A DNA stretch of 64,000 nucleotides from assembly GCA_022606425.2 (NCBI GenBank), contig JAHDVF020000221.1, positions 496,001 through 560,000 of the forward strand. The letters are read 5' to 3'. Origin of the DNA: Lepidostoma basale. Lineage: Eukaryota > Arthropoda > Insecta > Trichoptera > Lepidostomatidae. Below the pieces are notes generated by a model. That model had not been told where the DNA came from. It saw only the letters and a list, made by a program, of their open reading frames with translations, and ran no database searches. The translations under genes and the position numbers were made by a program. This document shows, piece after piece, positions 12,219-23,806 of this stretch (the first letter of the stretch is position 1; each line of letters starts with the position of its first letter).

Positions 12219-15200
12219 TCATATTGTATTCATTTCACAAATCATTTTGAAAAACTTAATTTTATTACAAAGAATAGCGTGCAGCCAATCTTGGTTGAAG
12301 TCGTCCGCTTCAGGATGGTGTACATAGTTAGAGCCTTCTAAATTGTACGTGACCTAAAAACAGTAGTATCATGTGTTTTCATAATAAATAAGATTTAGTT
12401 GATGAAATATGTTTCTAATTTTATTATCTTTCACTTTGCGGTCCTACATATGTAAAACATTAATGTTTATACATTATATATACAATATTTATTGTTTCAA
12501 TTAACTATTTTAATGATCACATGAACAAATTATGGAGAAAACAAAGATATGGAGAATATCAAAAAGGATTGGAAATAAAAAGTGATTGGTGGTTGAAACA
12601 AACAAACAAACAAACCATCACGCCGTTTCGCTGTAGAGGTAGGCAGAGAGAATGGACCGCCACGCTACTCTATCCTGGCACACCTCCCTAGCATCTTCCA
12701 CATTCATACGAGTCATACACGCATGTCGATTCTTCCGACTTCTAACATGACCAACCTTTAAAACTGCCTTGACTCCGTACTCCATTTTCATAATTAACAT
12801 ATACTTTCTTAACCATTCTTTTTCCATCCATGCGCCCCATATGTCTGAACCAACGCAGCGATCCTTTCATAATTTTGTTCATAATACCTTCTTCCGCTCT
12901 ACATTCCTTTCTTATACCAGTATTTGAGATTCTGTCGTATATCATTCTACCACACATACGTCTTAGGGAACTCATCTCTACCGCATTTATTCTGCTCTCA
13001 TCCTTCTTCTCCCAGTTCCATGCTTCGCTTCCATACATTATGGTTGGGACCAGGACTCCATTATGAATGGCCGTTTTTGCTTTCATTGATAAATTCTTGT
13101 TTCCAGTAACTATTTATAAACCCCCATTCACTTTGGTGGTTGATTGTATAATAAAACCAACCATCCATCCAGATTTATACAGAGAGTCATACAAAATGTT
13201 GATTCTTTTGAATTGCAACGTGGTCAATCTTTAAAATTTCCAGAACGAAACTGCATGCTTAGTATTTTGTGATTTTTTTGTACTTAAAATTAGTGCCTAT
13301 TTTACTTCAACCATTCATTTATTGGACTCACCTCAATAGAACATTCGTTGTATTGTAGTTTATTAATTGTAATTGTAAAATATATACTTGCGGTGGCTTG
13401 AGGGATTGGATAACTTGGGGTCGGAATACTGAACAATACCTAGAAGGAATGTCATGCTTATTATCAAATGAAATTTCAACATATTTTTCATTCCCATAAT
13501 CTTTCTAATAACCATGATACAAATTATTACAGAATAACAGATTTGTTCACCTCATATTTATGAAATTCGCAGGAATTATCATGTGTATAGTCAGAATATT
13601 GAATCATGTACATCCAATCCTCGTCAAGACACCATTTTGCTACAATTTCCCCAACCAGATTATTTCCAATAGGAATAGTGAATTCCTTGATGCTTGGGAA
13701 AAGTGACGAATTTATGTTTTCTTTAGAAGAATCTATAAAATCAATATTAAACATTATTATGTGCAACAAATGCATCCATATGTTCATACTGAATTGTTTC
13801 TTTGTGTTTTTTCTCGTTATAATTGTGTATAGAAAAATATTGAATAAATTAAAGCACATTTTTAGTTGATCTACATGTATGGTGGTATTAGAAGCTGAAA
13901 AATCAATACACATGCACCCTAGTTCACCCTCATTTGGAATATGTCTCAGTAATCTGGTCTCCATACTATGAAATTCACATTTCCAATATTGAGTCTGCAC
14001 AGCACCGTTTTCTAAGGAAAATTGTTCAGATGCTTAGATTTTATAGAGAAAAATATTCCTACTTCGACCTGGAAAAGCTACCTAATATTTCACCACTAGT
14101 TAATCGCAGAAATAATTATGATTTAATCTCCTTTTATTTAATTTTGACTCACACATTGATACACCCTGTCTTCTCAAAAATATAACATTCAATATACCCA
14201 CCCGAAATCTACGGCAAATTCAAATCAAATCAAATCAAAACAAATCAGTTTATTAACTCAAAAGACATTACAAACAGCAAAATGTTTAAGGCATTGAGTA
14301 CAGGTAAAATATTATTATATAAAAATACAACATAATACCAGGAACACATTAGAAATGGTTCGAAATTAGGAAGACAAGATACTTTCTAAAGTCAAGAGTA
14401 TTTGTCCCCTAAACGAACCTTCACTAATATGAAAGATGTCGATCTCCGAAGAGACCGCGTTCAGCAGACTAATTGCTCTTCCCACCGGTGTCACCCGAGG
14501 CAGATTGGTTCTGGTGGTCGGTAGGTAAAACAATCTGTACTGTCTGAGAAATCTATCAGGGACAAAAAGACCAACACCCTCTAGCACGGTCGAATTCTCA
14601 AAATATACCCGGATTAATTTAAAGAAATGTGTAATGAGATGCTCATTTCTTCGAAGCTGTAAAGAATTGGTTCCGAGCATTCTCAAAATAAATGCCATGG
14701 GATAGAGTTACGGATAATTACCATACTCCCTCATTTAGAGATACCTCAGAATTTTTTTCTGAACCCTCTCCAGTTTAACGGAATATCTTGCCTCGTGAGG
14801 ACTCCTTTCGAGTCTGTTAACGATAGGTTAAATAGGAAATACAGCGGAGATAATAGGAGCTCAGAGCAGCCTTTTAAGAAGTAGATGGGAAGAAAATCGG
14901 GACCAACCGAGTGCGAATTCAGCTTTGATGGAGGAAAATTAAACTCTTTCACGAAAATTTGAATAAAACAAACTATGGATATAAATGCACCTATACCCAG
15001 AATGACGAGACTTGCAAACTCAAGTCAGGACTTAGATTTTTTGGAATAAATCTAAATTATTTTATGTTTAAACCTAAAAAGTATCGACCTCCACCAAACC
15101 TATAATTTCTGCAAATCAGCTCAAATTTATACCATTTGTTGACACTACTTGTACCTTGTAACCCTACCACAATATAATAAAATATGCTGCTGGCTTATTG

Positions 15201-18200
15201 TTAGTCGTGTTCATATCTCTAGTACATTCATTTATAAATCCTTCCTTCTTTAATGATCTAAATATTCTTATCTTTAATATCATCTAAACTTGTAAATTAA
15301 ATGTTCTTAGATTTATGTCATTTATCTGAATCAACAAAAAATGTAATGGAATTAATTCCGTCAATATCTAAATAAATACATTTAAAATTGTTTTTTTAGG
15401 ATATACATTTTTAAATCTCATGTGAAATCTAAGAATTAATAATTACGTTATCTGTATTTGATGTTTATGTAATAATTATGATTTTTACCATTTAGGTTGA
15501 ACAATACCATGTAGTCTGGAAAATCTTCTGTGAGTATAGTTTCTCCTGTAATTTAATAAGCCAATTACATAAAATTAAAAATAATTATGTTAGAATAAAA
15601 TAACAATTATAAATAAGGTTAGGTTAAACTTTCAATCATTTCAAAATTTGTGGTGTGACTAACTAACAAGCTAACCATCACACCATCTCTACGGAGGGGT
15701 AGGCAAAAATAATGGACCGCCACACTGTTCTGTCCTGACATACTTCTTTCGCTTCCTCAACATTCATACATTGTGTCATGCATGCAAGTCAATTTCTCTG
15801 ACTCCTCATGTGACCGACATTTAAATTTTGATTGATTTGATCATGCCACATTTTCACGTCGTTTATATGTACCGTCTTCACCATTCTGTTCCATACCATC
15901 TATACCTTCTTCACACCACAACAGTAGTAGTTTTGTGGTTTGGCATTTTCAGAAATAAATGAAACACTAATATTTTCAGTTTTTTTAAAACTACCAACCG
16001 GTGCCCCCTCCAAGCAGGGTTTCATCAGGGTAATAAAGCAAACTACAATAAATTATTTATTTTTAGTTTTCCAAAAATGGAAATAAAGCTTATTTTGAAA
16101 ATTACAAATATGCAGGTTATCAGAATAGAAATAATAAAGATACATACGTAGTGGTGATAAGTATTATTAAAAACTACTATTTATATGATACTAATATGTA
16201 ACTACTAGCATGGATTGGGCACGTATGCCGAGCCGAAGAGACCAGAGCAATCAAGACCCTGTACGCGTCTAGACCGACTGGAGTAAGACCTCTAGGAAGG
16301 CCTAGACAGCGCCTAATGGACAATGTTCTGGCTGACCTGGCTAGGTTGGGCGAATCGGACTGCTGGGAGCAAAAGGCGCAGGATCGAGAAGTTTGGCGAA
16401 AAATCATCAAGGAGGCTAAAACTCTTCAAGAGTTGTATGGCCATAGGAAGTAAGTATTAGGTGTATAACTTTGCTTCCGCCGTTTTGCAATAGATGGCAG
16501 TAGCGGTAAGTGGTAGTTGGAATAAATAGATCATAGATGTCATACAATAAGCTTAAGTATTTGTTAACATAACGCCATCGAAATATTAGTCGATTTGTGT
16601 CTGCATCATAAAGTTATTCCCGATTAAACATGTCAGCTTACGAGCCAAATTCTCGTCATTTGCGGGAGGTTTTAATTTTATGCTTTAATATGAAGAAATC
16701 TGCGGCTGAGGCTCATCGAATGCTCTCAAATACCTATGGTGAGGCCGCTATTAGTGAAAGAACATGCCGAGAGTGGTTTCAACGCTTCAAGAACGGTGAT
16801 TTTAACGTCGAAGACCAGCATGGCGGTGGAGGAGAGAAGGTTTTCGAAGATGCAGAATTGGAGGCATTACTTGATCAAGACTCGTGTCAAACGCAACAAG
16901 AATTGGCAGGATCATTGGGAGTGACGCAACCAGCCATTTCAAAACGCCTGAAAGTCATGGGAATGATTCAGAAACAAGGAAATTGGGTGCCGTACGAGTT
17001 GAAGCCGAGAGATGTTGAACGGCGTTTGTGTGTTTGTGAACAGCTGCTTGCAAGGCAAAGACGGAAGGGATTTCTGCATCGCATTGTGACTGGGGACGAG
17101 AAATGGGTTCATTACGATAATCCCAAGCGCAGAAAATCATGGGGATATCCCGGCCATGCTTCCACGTCGACGGCCAAACCGAATATTCACGGTTCCAAGG
17201 TTATGCTCAGTATTTGGTGGGACCAGCTCGGCGTAGTGTATTATGAGTTGTTAAAACCGACTGAAACAATCACAGGCGATTGTTATCGAACGCAATTCAT
17301 GCGTTTGAGCCGAGCATTGAAAGACAAACGGCCGCAATACAACGAGAGACATGATAAAGTGATTTTACAACATGACAATGCTCGACTCCATGTTGCAAAA
17401 GTGGTCAAGACATACTTGGAAACTTTGAAATGGGAAGTCCTACCCCACCCGCCGTATTCTCCAGACGTTGCTCCCTCGGACTATCACTTGTTTTGATCAG
17501 TGGCACACGGCCTAGCTGACCAGCACTTCCGGTCTTATGAAGAAGTAAAAAATTGTAGTAAGAAGTAAAAAGTTTTTTACGATAAAGCCTCGAATTTCGG
17601 GAAAAAAACGGCGGAAGCAAAGTTATACACCTAATAAGTAATATGTAACTAACTAACCATCACGGCGTCTCGCCGGAGGCGTAGGCAGAAAGAATGGACC
17701 ATCACACTGCTCTTTCCTGTCACACTTCTGTCGCTTCCTCTACATTCATACATCTTGTCATGCACGCTCGTCGATTTCTCTGACTCCTCACGTGACCGAC
17801 ATTTAATATTTGATCGATTTGGTCGTGCCACATTTTCCTCGGCCTTCCTCTATTTCTAGCTCCGTTCACGTCGTTTACATATACCTTCTTCACCATTCTG
17901 TCTTTACTCATTCTTTCCATGTGTCCAAACCATCTTAACGACTAATATGTATTGTAAGAATAATATATTGTTATATCAAACCTGAAGTTGTTTTCGTTTC
18001 TTCTTCAGGATGATAAGTTTCCTCTGAAAAATAATTAATATGAGCAATTCATAAATGTTCAATAATTAAATATTTCAAATGGAATAATTAATATAAAATT
18101 TAGAATTTTGATGAATCATAAAACAGTTATTTTTGTTTTTGTTCTCGATGATATCTTTCAAAAGTAGTATAATTTTATTTTTCTTCAGCGAAGCCGGACT

Positions 18201-20581
18201 ACTAGTAGATACGGTCTAGTTAGTGGATAGAGGAACACTCGGCAGATATGCTGGGTAGGAGGGAAACAAAATACCTCTCAAAGATTAACAAGTATATTCC
18301 ATTTGATCTTGAGTGGGAGACTACAAGTAGTATTGAATGATTTTCAGCTCATGATTTGTGTCGTCCGGAATGGAAATTCCCGATGGATGAAGTGGCGAGA
18401 GTTATCAGGAGTGCTCTGCGATAAGGGAATGCCGGTCCACATAAAGGGAAAGGTGCACAAGGTAGCTGTTTGACCAGCCACGACCTATAGTTCGGAGTGT
18501 TGGCCACTCAAAAAATAAAAGGAAGATAAACTGCACAGCACCAAAATAAAGATGCTGAGGTGGGCGGATGGAGTAACGTTACTTGACTACATCAGGAAGC
18601 GGGAGTTTTAGAATGAGGCCGATCTCGGATAAACATGAGGAGAACCGTCTGAGATGGTACGGCCACGTCATGTGGCGCCCAGCTGACCATGCTACAAGGA
18701 GGATAATGGAAGCGGACCAGCGACCCAGGAGATGTGGCTCAAGTTGATATGGATGGGACTCATTCAAAGGACTCTCAAAAGAGATTGGATCCCACCAGAA
18801 TAGACAGTTCTGGAGATGCCATACAAGAAGAGCCGATCCCAAGCAAATGGGAAAAGGTTAGGAAAAAGAAAAAGATTGGGTTGTTAGATAATACAATTTA
18901 AATATAATACTTTACCATAGACTGATAATAATAACTACCTGTTACTGACTCTCCTTCACCCAATGACTCTTGTGTTATATCTTCGTCATATTCTCCTCTT
19001 TGTTCTGATGTATCCTCTGGTGGCATCGAACGCACTAAAAAGTATTTTTTTAAATTAAATTTTAATTTAATTTCACTTTGCTCAATAATCAAGTTCTATT
19101 GGCCCCAAACAGTGTCAAATGCTGTTCTCTGAACCATGGCAGGCAAAAAGCCAATTAGAGAACAAGTCACTAGATGCAAATGGCAGTGGATCGGTCACAC
19201 TCTGAGGTCAATCTGCATTGCTCAGGGCGCACTAGACTGGTCCCCTATGGGGGGAAAGAGGAAGCGAGGCAGACCTAGAGCCACCTGGAGAAGAGCCCTG
19301 CAGGACGAGGTTAAAGAAGCAGGCCTCACTTGGGATGATGTTAGGCATCAGGCATGTGATAGTCGGGCGGAGAAGGTTCCTTGAGGCCCTATGCACCACG
19401 GAGGTGTGACAGGACAAGAAGAAGAAGATATTAAACTGTTTTTTTTATGAATTAAAACATTGTTTTTTCCACTTTTGACTTTATAAGGCTTACACCTTAT
19501 CTGGTTAGTTTATATCGTTCTCCAGATGGTGAAGGTGTAAGCCTTCGAAACATGTCGAGAAAATAAACTCAAAAGTGGAAAAAAAAACGTGTTTTAATTC
19601 ATGAAAAATTCGTCATTATGGAATTCTACAGTGTTAACGCCTTAAGTTTATCTAAAATTGAAAATTTATTGTTTTCATGTCTCAAAACATTTATTACATC
19701 GCACCGTGAGTGTAAAACCGAGATAACTGCAAATATAAATTTTGGAGATATGGGAGTTTAAAGACTTCATATTTTTTGGAAAAACTGTTTTTTTTTTTTA
19801 AATTATAAAATTAGAAAATCATTGGTTTATTTAAAAAAAAAAGTTTTTCCAAGCAATACGAAGTATTTAAACTCCCATATCTCCAAAATTTATATTTGCA
19901 CTTATCTCGGTTTTACACTCACGGTGCGACATGTAAGACTGATAATTGTACCAAAACATATGTGACATAAAAACGTATACTGATCATGATTTGTGGAAAC
20001 ATACACTTACTTATAATGGAAACCATGTATACTGCTTCCATGCAAATACTCTCAATATATCTTTGGGCAAAAGCCTCCCGACCTGAGAGAAGATTAACAT
20101 TATGTACAACAGGATAGTTCTTGAAGGCTAGAATAAATCTTATCCGGTCATTTAATTCTTCGGGTGTTAAGATCATCATGTCTTTAATCATATTTAACTT
20201 TTCTTGCAATGACTTATTTTCCAAGACATTAAAATAGTTTAATACCTTTTCAGACTTATCAAATAAATTGTCAATAAAATGATTAACAGCTATTGCTGTA
20301 TCCTTAAATTCTGGAAGAGTAACATCGGAATATATTTTATATTCTTGCAACCATTTTGAATTTTCTATTGTATTTTCTGGTAAGCTCTCAACAAAGTATG
20401 CATAAAGAGCTAACCGTGGTGTATTTATATGCGAGAGCTCAATATCTCTCAAATTTTCCAAAAATTGAATAGCATCGAAAGTGTCTTCAAAAATGCTGTT
20501 TATAATAACTCTTGAAAATTTTTTATTCTCCAGATATTCATTGAGATTATGTTGAATGAGAGCTATAAATGATTCCGACAT
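12219..20581 (-). CDS. Uncharacterised 396-aa acidic protein, seven exons
   Basis: Exons: 20011-20581, 18939-19034, 17982-18023, 15489-15545, 13551-13732, 13332-13439, 12219-12353. Every junction is GT-AG and the phases (1,1,1,1,0,0) give one frame of 1191 nt to TGA. I do not recognise the family. Residues 1-190, all in exon 1, look alpha-helical and hydrophobic-patterned ([20 protein letters not shown] start). Then comes an acidic, probably disordered linker of about 60 residues in three small exons ([26 protein letters not shown]). The C-terminal half looks like a beta-rich domain: [36 protein letters not shown] and a final [16 protein letters not shown]. There is no signal peptide or membrane segment. 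The exon set was assembled by hand from splice signals and phase; exons 1 to 5 are firmer than the last two. The introns are full of LINEs and a mariner. Confidence 0.65.
12600..13120 (-). mobile_element. LINE family A, 3' fragment
   Basis: The minus strand matches the end of the large copy at 50136-51601: [35 protein letters not shown] and [20 protein letters not shown] are readable. The 3' end at 12600 has a GTTT-repeat tail. It is frame-broken and lies in the last intron region of the unknown gene. Confidence 0.85.
13895..14214 (+). mobile_element. jockey-like LINE fragment, reverse transcriptase C-terminus
   Basis: The frame 13934-14185 reads [20 protein letters not shown] and [10 protein letters not shown], the region after the catalytic core of jockey/CR1-type reverse transcriptases. 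It is cut at 14214 by the tail of an oppositely oriented LINE. Confidence 0.7.
14215..14965 (-). mobile_element. jockey/CR1-like LINE (family J), internally deleted
   Basis: On the minus strand 14746-14952 encodes an early reverse transcriptase segment ([20 protein letters not shown], then [13 protein letters not shown]). The next preserved piece, 14366-14698, is the far C-terminus ([29 protein letters not shown]). The catalytic YADD part is missing. The 3' end at 14215-14240 is a run of TTTGA units, as in the copy at 2640-3060. Confidence 0.75.
15655..15915 (-). mobile_element. LINE family A, short 3' fragment
   Basis: It starts at the AACTAACAAGCTAACCATCA tail and contains the family's PTP-rich 3' end and the GTCATG...ACAT blocks. 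It is strongly 5'-truncated and sits in an intron of the unknown gene. Confidence 0.75.
16195..16453 (+). mobile_element. RTE-like LINE 3' fragment (family E)
   Basis: The plus frame reads [20 protein letters not shown], then [15 protein letters not shown] and [20 protein letters not shown]. The W-x-GH...GRPR...DR-x-W pattern is the usual C-terminus of RTE-type LINE polyproteins. It ends right beside a mariner insertion. Confidence 0.65.
16457..17634 (+). mobile_element. mariner element, second family, 1178 bp, TA target site
   Basis: Inverted repeats start TTAGGTGTATAACTTTGCTT and are about 30 bp, flanked by TA (16455-16456, 17635-17636). It lies in an intron of the unknown gene, antisense to it. 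A deletion derivative is at 58440-58682. Confidence 0.95.
16630..17560 (+). pseudogene. mariner transposase pseudogene, C-terminally deleted
   Basis: The frame starts [19 protein letters not shown] and runs 288 codons through the helix-turn-helix region and the catalytic motifs [24 protein letters not shown] and [18 protein letters not shown] at 17494-17496 replaces the Arg that normally follows HLF. Beyond it [19 protein letters not shown] is readable, and then the last roughly 45 residues of the family are missing, replaced by a short duplication of GTAAGAAGTAAAAA-like sequence. All three Asp are kept, yet the gene is dead by the nonsense change and the deletion. Confidence 0.93.
17640..17944 (-). 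mobile_element. LINE family A, 3' fragment
   Basis: It begins with the AACTAACTAACCATCACGGC tail right next to the mariner end and reads, on the minus strand, [18 protein letters not shown] and [20 protein letters not shown]. It is 5'-truncated. Confidence 0.85.
18190..18885 (+). mobile_element. LINE fragment, RTE-like (family F)
   Basis: The plus strand carries a decayed reverse transcriptase C-terminus with stops: [20 protein letters not shown], then a [10 protein letters not shown] remnant, [20 protein letters not shown], and [20 protein letters not shown]. The order matches the end of RTE-type LINEs. It sits in an intron of the unknown gene. Confidence 0.65.
19130..19432 (+). mobile_element. 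LINE 3' fragment, RTE-like (family D)
   Basis: The frame at 19136-19384 reads [31 protein letters not shown] and [11 protein letters not shown], a typical LINE C-terminus, and ends with an AAGAAGAAGA tail at 19421-19430. It is one of the better preserved fragments. Confidence 0.8.
19441..19610. repeat. Fold-back repeat with hammerhead-like relic
   Basis: The arms, 19441-19497 and 19533-19609, pair over the blocks CCACTTTTGA and GGCTTACACC. At 19522-19557 (plus) lies GAAGG-TGTAAG-CCTTC-GAAAC-AT-GTC, a stem and the 3' core of a minimal hammerhead; the CTGANGA box is degraded to ATGGTGA. A relative is at 40205-40370. Confidence 0.55.
19695..19935. mobile_element. MITE with about 90-bp inverted repeats
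   Basis: The outer ends CGCACCGTGAGTGTAAAACC (19700-19719) and its complement at 19911-19930 start long inverted arms that continue through GATATGGGAGTTTAAA. The centre is a poly-T/poly-A loop. It lies in the first intron of the unknown gene, about 75 bp from the donor of exon 1. Confidence 0.85.
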
Positions 20582-20614
20582 TGTATATTGTTTAAATTAA
20601 ATTGAAATATTTCG

Positions 20615-20632
20615 AAATGTATATATATACAG
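20615..20632 (-). promoter_or_regulatory. Possible TATA element of the unknown gene
   Basis: On the minus strand GTATATATATACA lies about 40 bp before the ATG at 20581, so transcription would start very close to the ATG. It is the only promoter-like element seen; in AT-rich DNA such strings occur by chance. Confidence 0.3.
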
Positions 20633-20989
20633 TTTGTGGGGGCAAAAATTGTCAGAAGTGACAAGCACAATTTAATGATTTTCAAAAAAGGAATTTTGTT
20701 ACAGAACAAGTATTAAAAAATTAAAATATAAACATATTTAAGTACTGTTGACAAGCCTAATGTATTTATATTTTTAAATATATTTTGAAGTTTCTGAATA
20801 AAAATATCTATTGATATAAAGCAACAAAAGCCAAAGGTTTTTCAAAATGGCGTTCAGGGGTGGGTCATTTGAAATTTCTCACAAATTTTTTTTCTTCAGC
20901 TTTTGAGCAATGTAATATTACTATTCAGAAGTGTACTACATCATCACGGGTGGTTAATTGTTTTATTGTGCTTCAACAAATAAGAAATA

Positions 20990-21418
20990 TCAAATGGTGC
21001 ACACTCTCATATTCAAGTTGTACATCAATCTGAACGCCTTCCTCGTCAGCCAACTAGCTAAAATGACAACCTCTGCCTGAATAGGCTTTTTGCCCCTGGT
21101 GCCGCTGCAACAGTTCCTGACCATCGTAATCCTGTACCCTGGAACAACCGGCATCCACCCAAGGCCACTCCCCGTCACTGTCCCTCAGTCTCCATCCAAG
21201 GTCACTCTAAACCCCTCCACACTCCTCCCTATCATATATCATATATAGTCAGGTCTGAATGTCGGACCAAACCCACTACATCCTCCTCTCATCATCCAAC
21301 AATACCCAACAAAGAAAAGTCGAACATGGGGGGGAGCAATAGCCTCCGGGCTGGTACTCCCGAAAAGACAACATCCAAGAACAAAAGCCAATTAAAAGAA
21401 TATTTAAAAATTTAAAAA
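20990..21418 (+). other. GC-richer coding-like stretch, possibly LINE 5' region or ORF1 start
   Basis: From 21067 the plus strand is open for about 115 codons, Pro/His/Ser/Thr-rich (RHPPKATPRHCPSV..., KPTTSSSHHPTIPN) and ends GGSNSLRAGTPEKTTSKNKS. The SLRAGTP-type motif resembles the start of ORF1 of jockey-like LINEs. Base composition differs sharply from its neighbours. No second part of such an element follows. Confidence 0.3.
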
Positions 21419-21419
21419 T

Positions 21420-23094
21420 TTCTTTGAGATTTTAGTCTGGCAATGAGTTTACCTACCTACCTACCTGAGTGATTGATTGGTTAATTCAATGGCTGAAAAA
21501 GTATTTATTCTATTCACATTGAAGATGAACAGAAAAAAAGTTGAACTTCAATCAGGATTTTCATGTTACATATGTGACCAACAATCAGCCGAAAGGAGTG
21601 ATAACTCTAATTGTGTGAAATAAAAAAATCTTATCTTGGTGATAAAATTATTGTATAGGGTGTTAAAAAAGTTGTTAATAAAAAAAAAGTATTTTTGAAT
21701 AAAGGGATGGATTAAAAGACATGCAAGTGTTTTATATGTACGTTTTTATTATAACCCCTATTAGAAAGACAAAAATAATACTTCATTATGCAAATATATT
21801 TCTTATGGTAGATCTAAAGGGGAAGACAATAATTTATGGCTTATTAAAAATAGCATTAAAGCGAACCATCCACTAGCTAGTAGGTGTTTACACAGTAAAA
21901 ACCACCGGATGAAGTTTTCTTGTTAGTGGACACAATGCTTCACAATTCAATCATCGACTGCATGTCCATGGATACACAAAATTTAGAGGTCTAACACTAA
22001 CAGACAATAATAATTGTTGTAAAAATATAAAATCAATTTTTAATAATAAGAAAAACAAATCACGCCATTAAAATAATGCCACCGTGCATTTTTAAGAAAA
22101 ATAGTTGAAAAGTATAAAAATTTGTATAATAAAACAAATTTGTAGATTCTTTTCAATAATTATTAAAATGTCTTATATCCAAAAACAGGCACACAGATCT
22201 TCTATGACAACATTTGATTATATTCAGTATTAAAGAAGATAAAATGTAAATGTGAGCAGCCAAAATTGTATTTAATTAAATTAAAAAGTAAAAATACAGT
22301 TATTAAGAATAAACAGCCTATAATGATACATAAAATAAAATCCATATATAAATCTAGAAATTGTGGTTTTATTCATTTGCAATCTGGGACGTTTTAGCAT
22401 GTGACACAAGAAATATAGTTTTAAAGAATGCAGCAGTCAAATTGAGTTTTTAAAAATATATAAATATCTCAAACATTCTAAAAACAAATAGTCGAAAACA
22501 GTAGGAATATAGTAATTAATAACAATCAAAAAAAAATAGTAAAAATTAGTATAATTTAATATAAGAATTTGTAAACATTTAATATGGCAATTAAATTCGA
22601 AGACACTTACAAAATATGCACTGCGATTGGTCAGAATGTAAAAATAAATAAGAATATTATAAATTAAGCAAAATACAGCAAACATTATACCAACTACCAT
22701 GTGCTCATTAAATGGACCTACATAACTACACCTGCCCTTTTACCCTTGCTATCTTATATGTAATATTTACATTTCAGTTATAAAAATACAATATATTAAC
22801 AAATTTATAAATATCACATCACATACTCTGATATTCAATATAAATAAGTCATAAAAAATAAAATCATATTTGTTATGAATTGTGCAAAATATTTGTAAAA
22901 TTTAAATTTAAAGTTAGGAATTCAATGTAATTTATAAATCAGTCTGTTATAATGGAGAAATTACCAGATAACACTGCAACAGGCATTTAAAGAAATTTTA
23001 GAACTGGATTATCTATTATTTCCAAAATAATCTAACACTTTTCATCTTTCGGGAAAGTGAACATTATTGTTATTATTTTATTAAATCGCTCTTT
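21420..23094. other. AT-rich intergenic stretch, no gene seen
   Basis: This lies between the 5' end of the unknown gene and the 3' end of phosphatase copy 2. Part of it may be 3' untranslated sequence of the latter. I see no repeats with named ends. Confidence 0.3.
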
Positions 23095-23305
23095 ACATCA
23101 TTACAGCACGTCCTAAATCGATGTAAAGGTTGTGACTATCATATCGATTCTCGTAACATGTGATAGGTAGCTAATCTATCGCCATTTTATTGTCACGTGA
23201 AATCTTCACCAGAGCAAAGACACTGCCATCGCCGGGAATCGATCTCGGGAACCTTCGGTAGTCAAAGCACTTTCCACTCGGCCACGATGGTTCATCATCG
23301 GTCAT
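23095..23305 (-). mobile_element. tRNA-derived SINE, family 2, with intact tRNA-like head
   Basis: On the minus strand the head shows an A box, TGGCCGAGTGG (Leu/Ser-tRNA-like), and a B box, GATCGATTCCCGG, about 35 nt later, then the body CCATTTTATTGTCACGTG...ACCTATCACATG. Other copies: 37826, 39335 and 54985. It is probably in the 3' untranslated or downstream region of phosphatase copy 2. Confidence 0.8.
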
Positions 23306-23806
23306 ACTGTAAAATTCTTCACTTTTCAAAGGATAATGTGTTCAAAAGTATTTGAGCGTTAAAATTTAATTAAAATTTCATATTTATGTGTTAGGTAGTA
23401 CATGTGGTCCGAATAAAATATCCTGTGATACAGTTGTATGTGAATGGTTTAATCAAATCTATTTTATTTTGAAGACGATAATACTATCAAAGGATAACAG
23501 TTAATCCCGAAGATCGTAAACAATATAATAATTTACTAAATTAAAGCATATTCTACGACTGGCTTGAAGTTTGTTATGAACATAACACATTGATCGATAG
23601 ACTTGATAACTAAAACATAGAAAAGGAATGAAGGTGATTAGAGATTACAATATTGGTCAAAATACAAAACTAACATCACTGCCATACAACTAGATCATTC
23701 GTTATGACACAGTGAAAGAACATTAAGGCCGATTATGGCATTAACCTTTCTGGCATACTGATTAGAAGGTACACTAATTTGTTTAGGCTAGACAGGCACT
23801 GGAGCA

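Noticed and set aside
13860..13900. Possible extra exon of the unknown gene (acceptor TTTTTCAG, then ASNTTIH)
   Set aside because: Its donor would leave the wrong phase for the next exon, whereas skipping it gives a continuous frame.
13895..14965. LINE with 5' inversion by twin priming
   Set aside because: The inverted part lies at the 3' tail side of the minus-strand element, not at its 5' side, so two separate insertions explain it better.
6286..17560. Active mariner transposases
   Set aside because: The first has a nonsense codon and a 1-nt insertion, the second a nonsense codon and a C-terminal deletion.
22437..22700. 87-codon hydrophobic minus frame
   Set aside because: Composition (Ile, Tyr, Phe, Asn) is what AT-rich noncoding DNA gives; no splice context or family resemblance.
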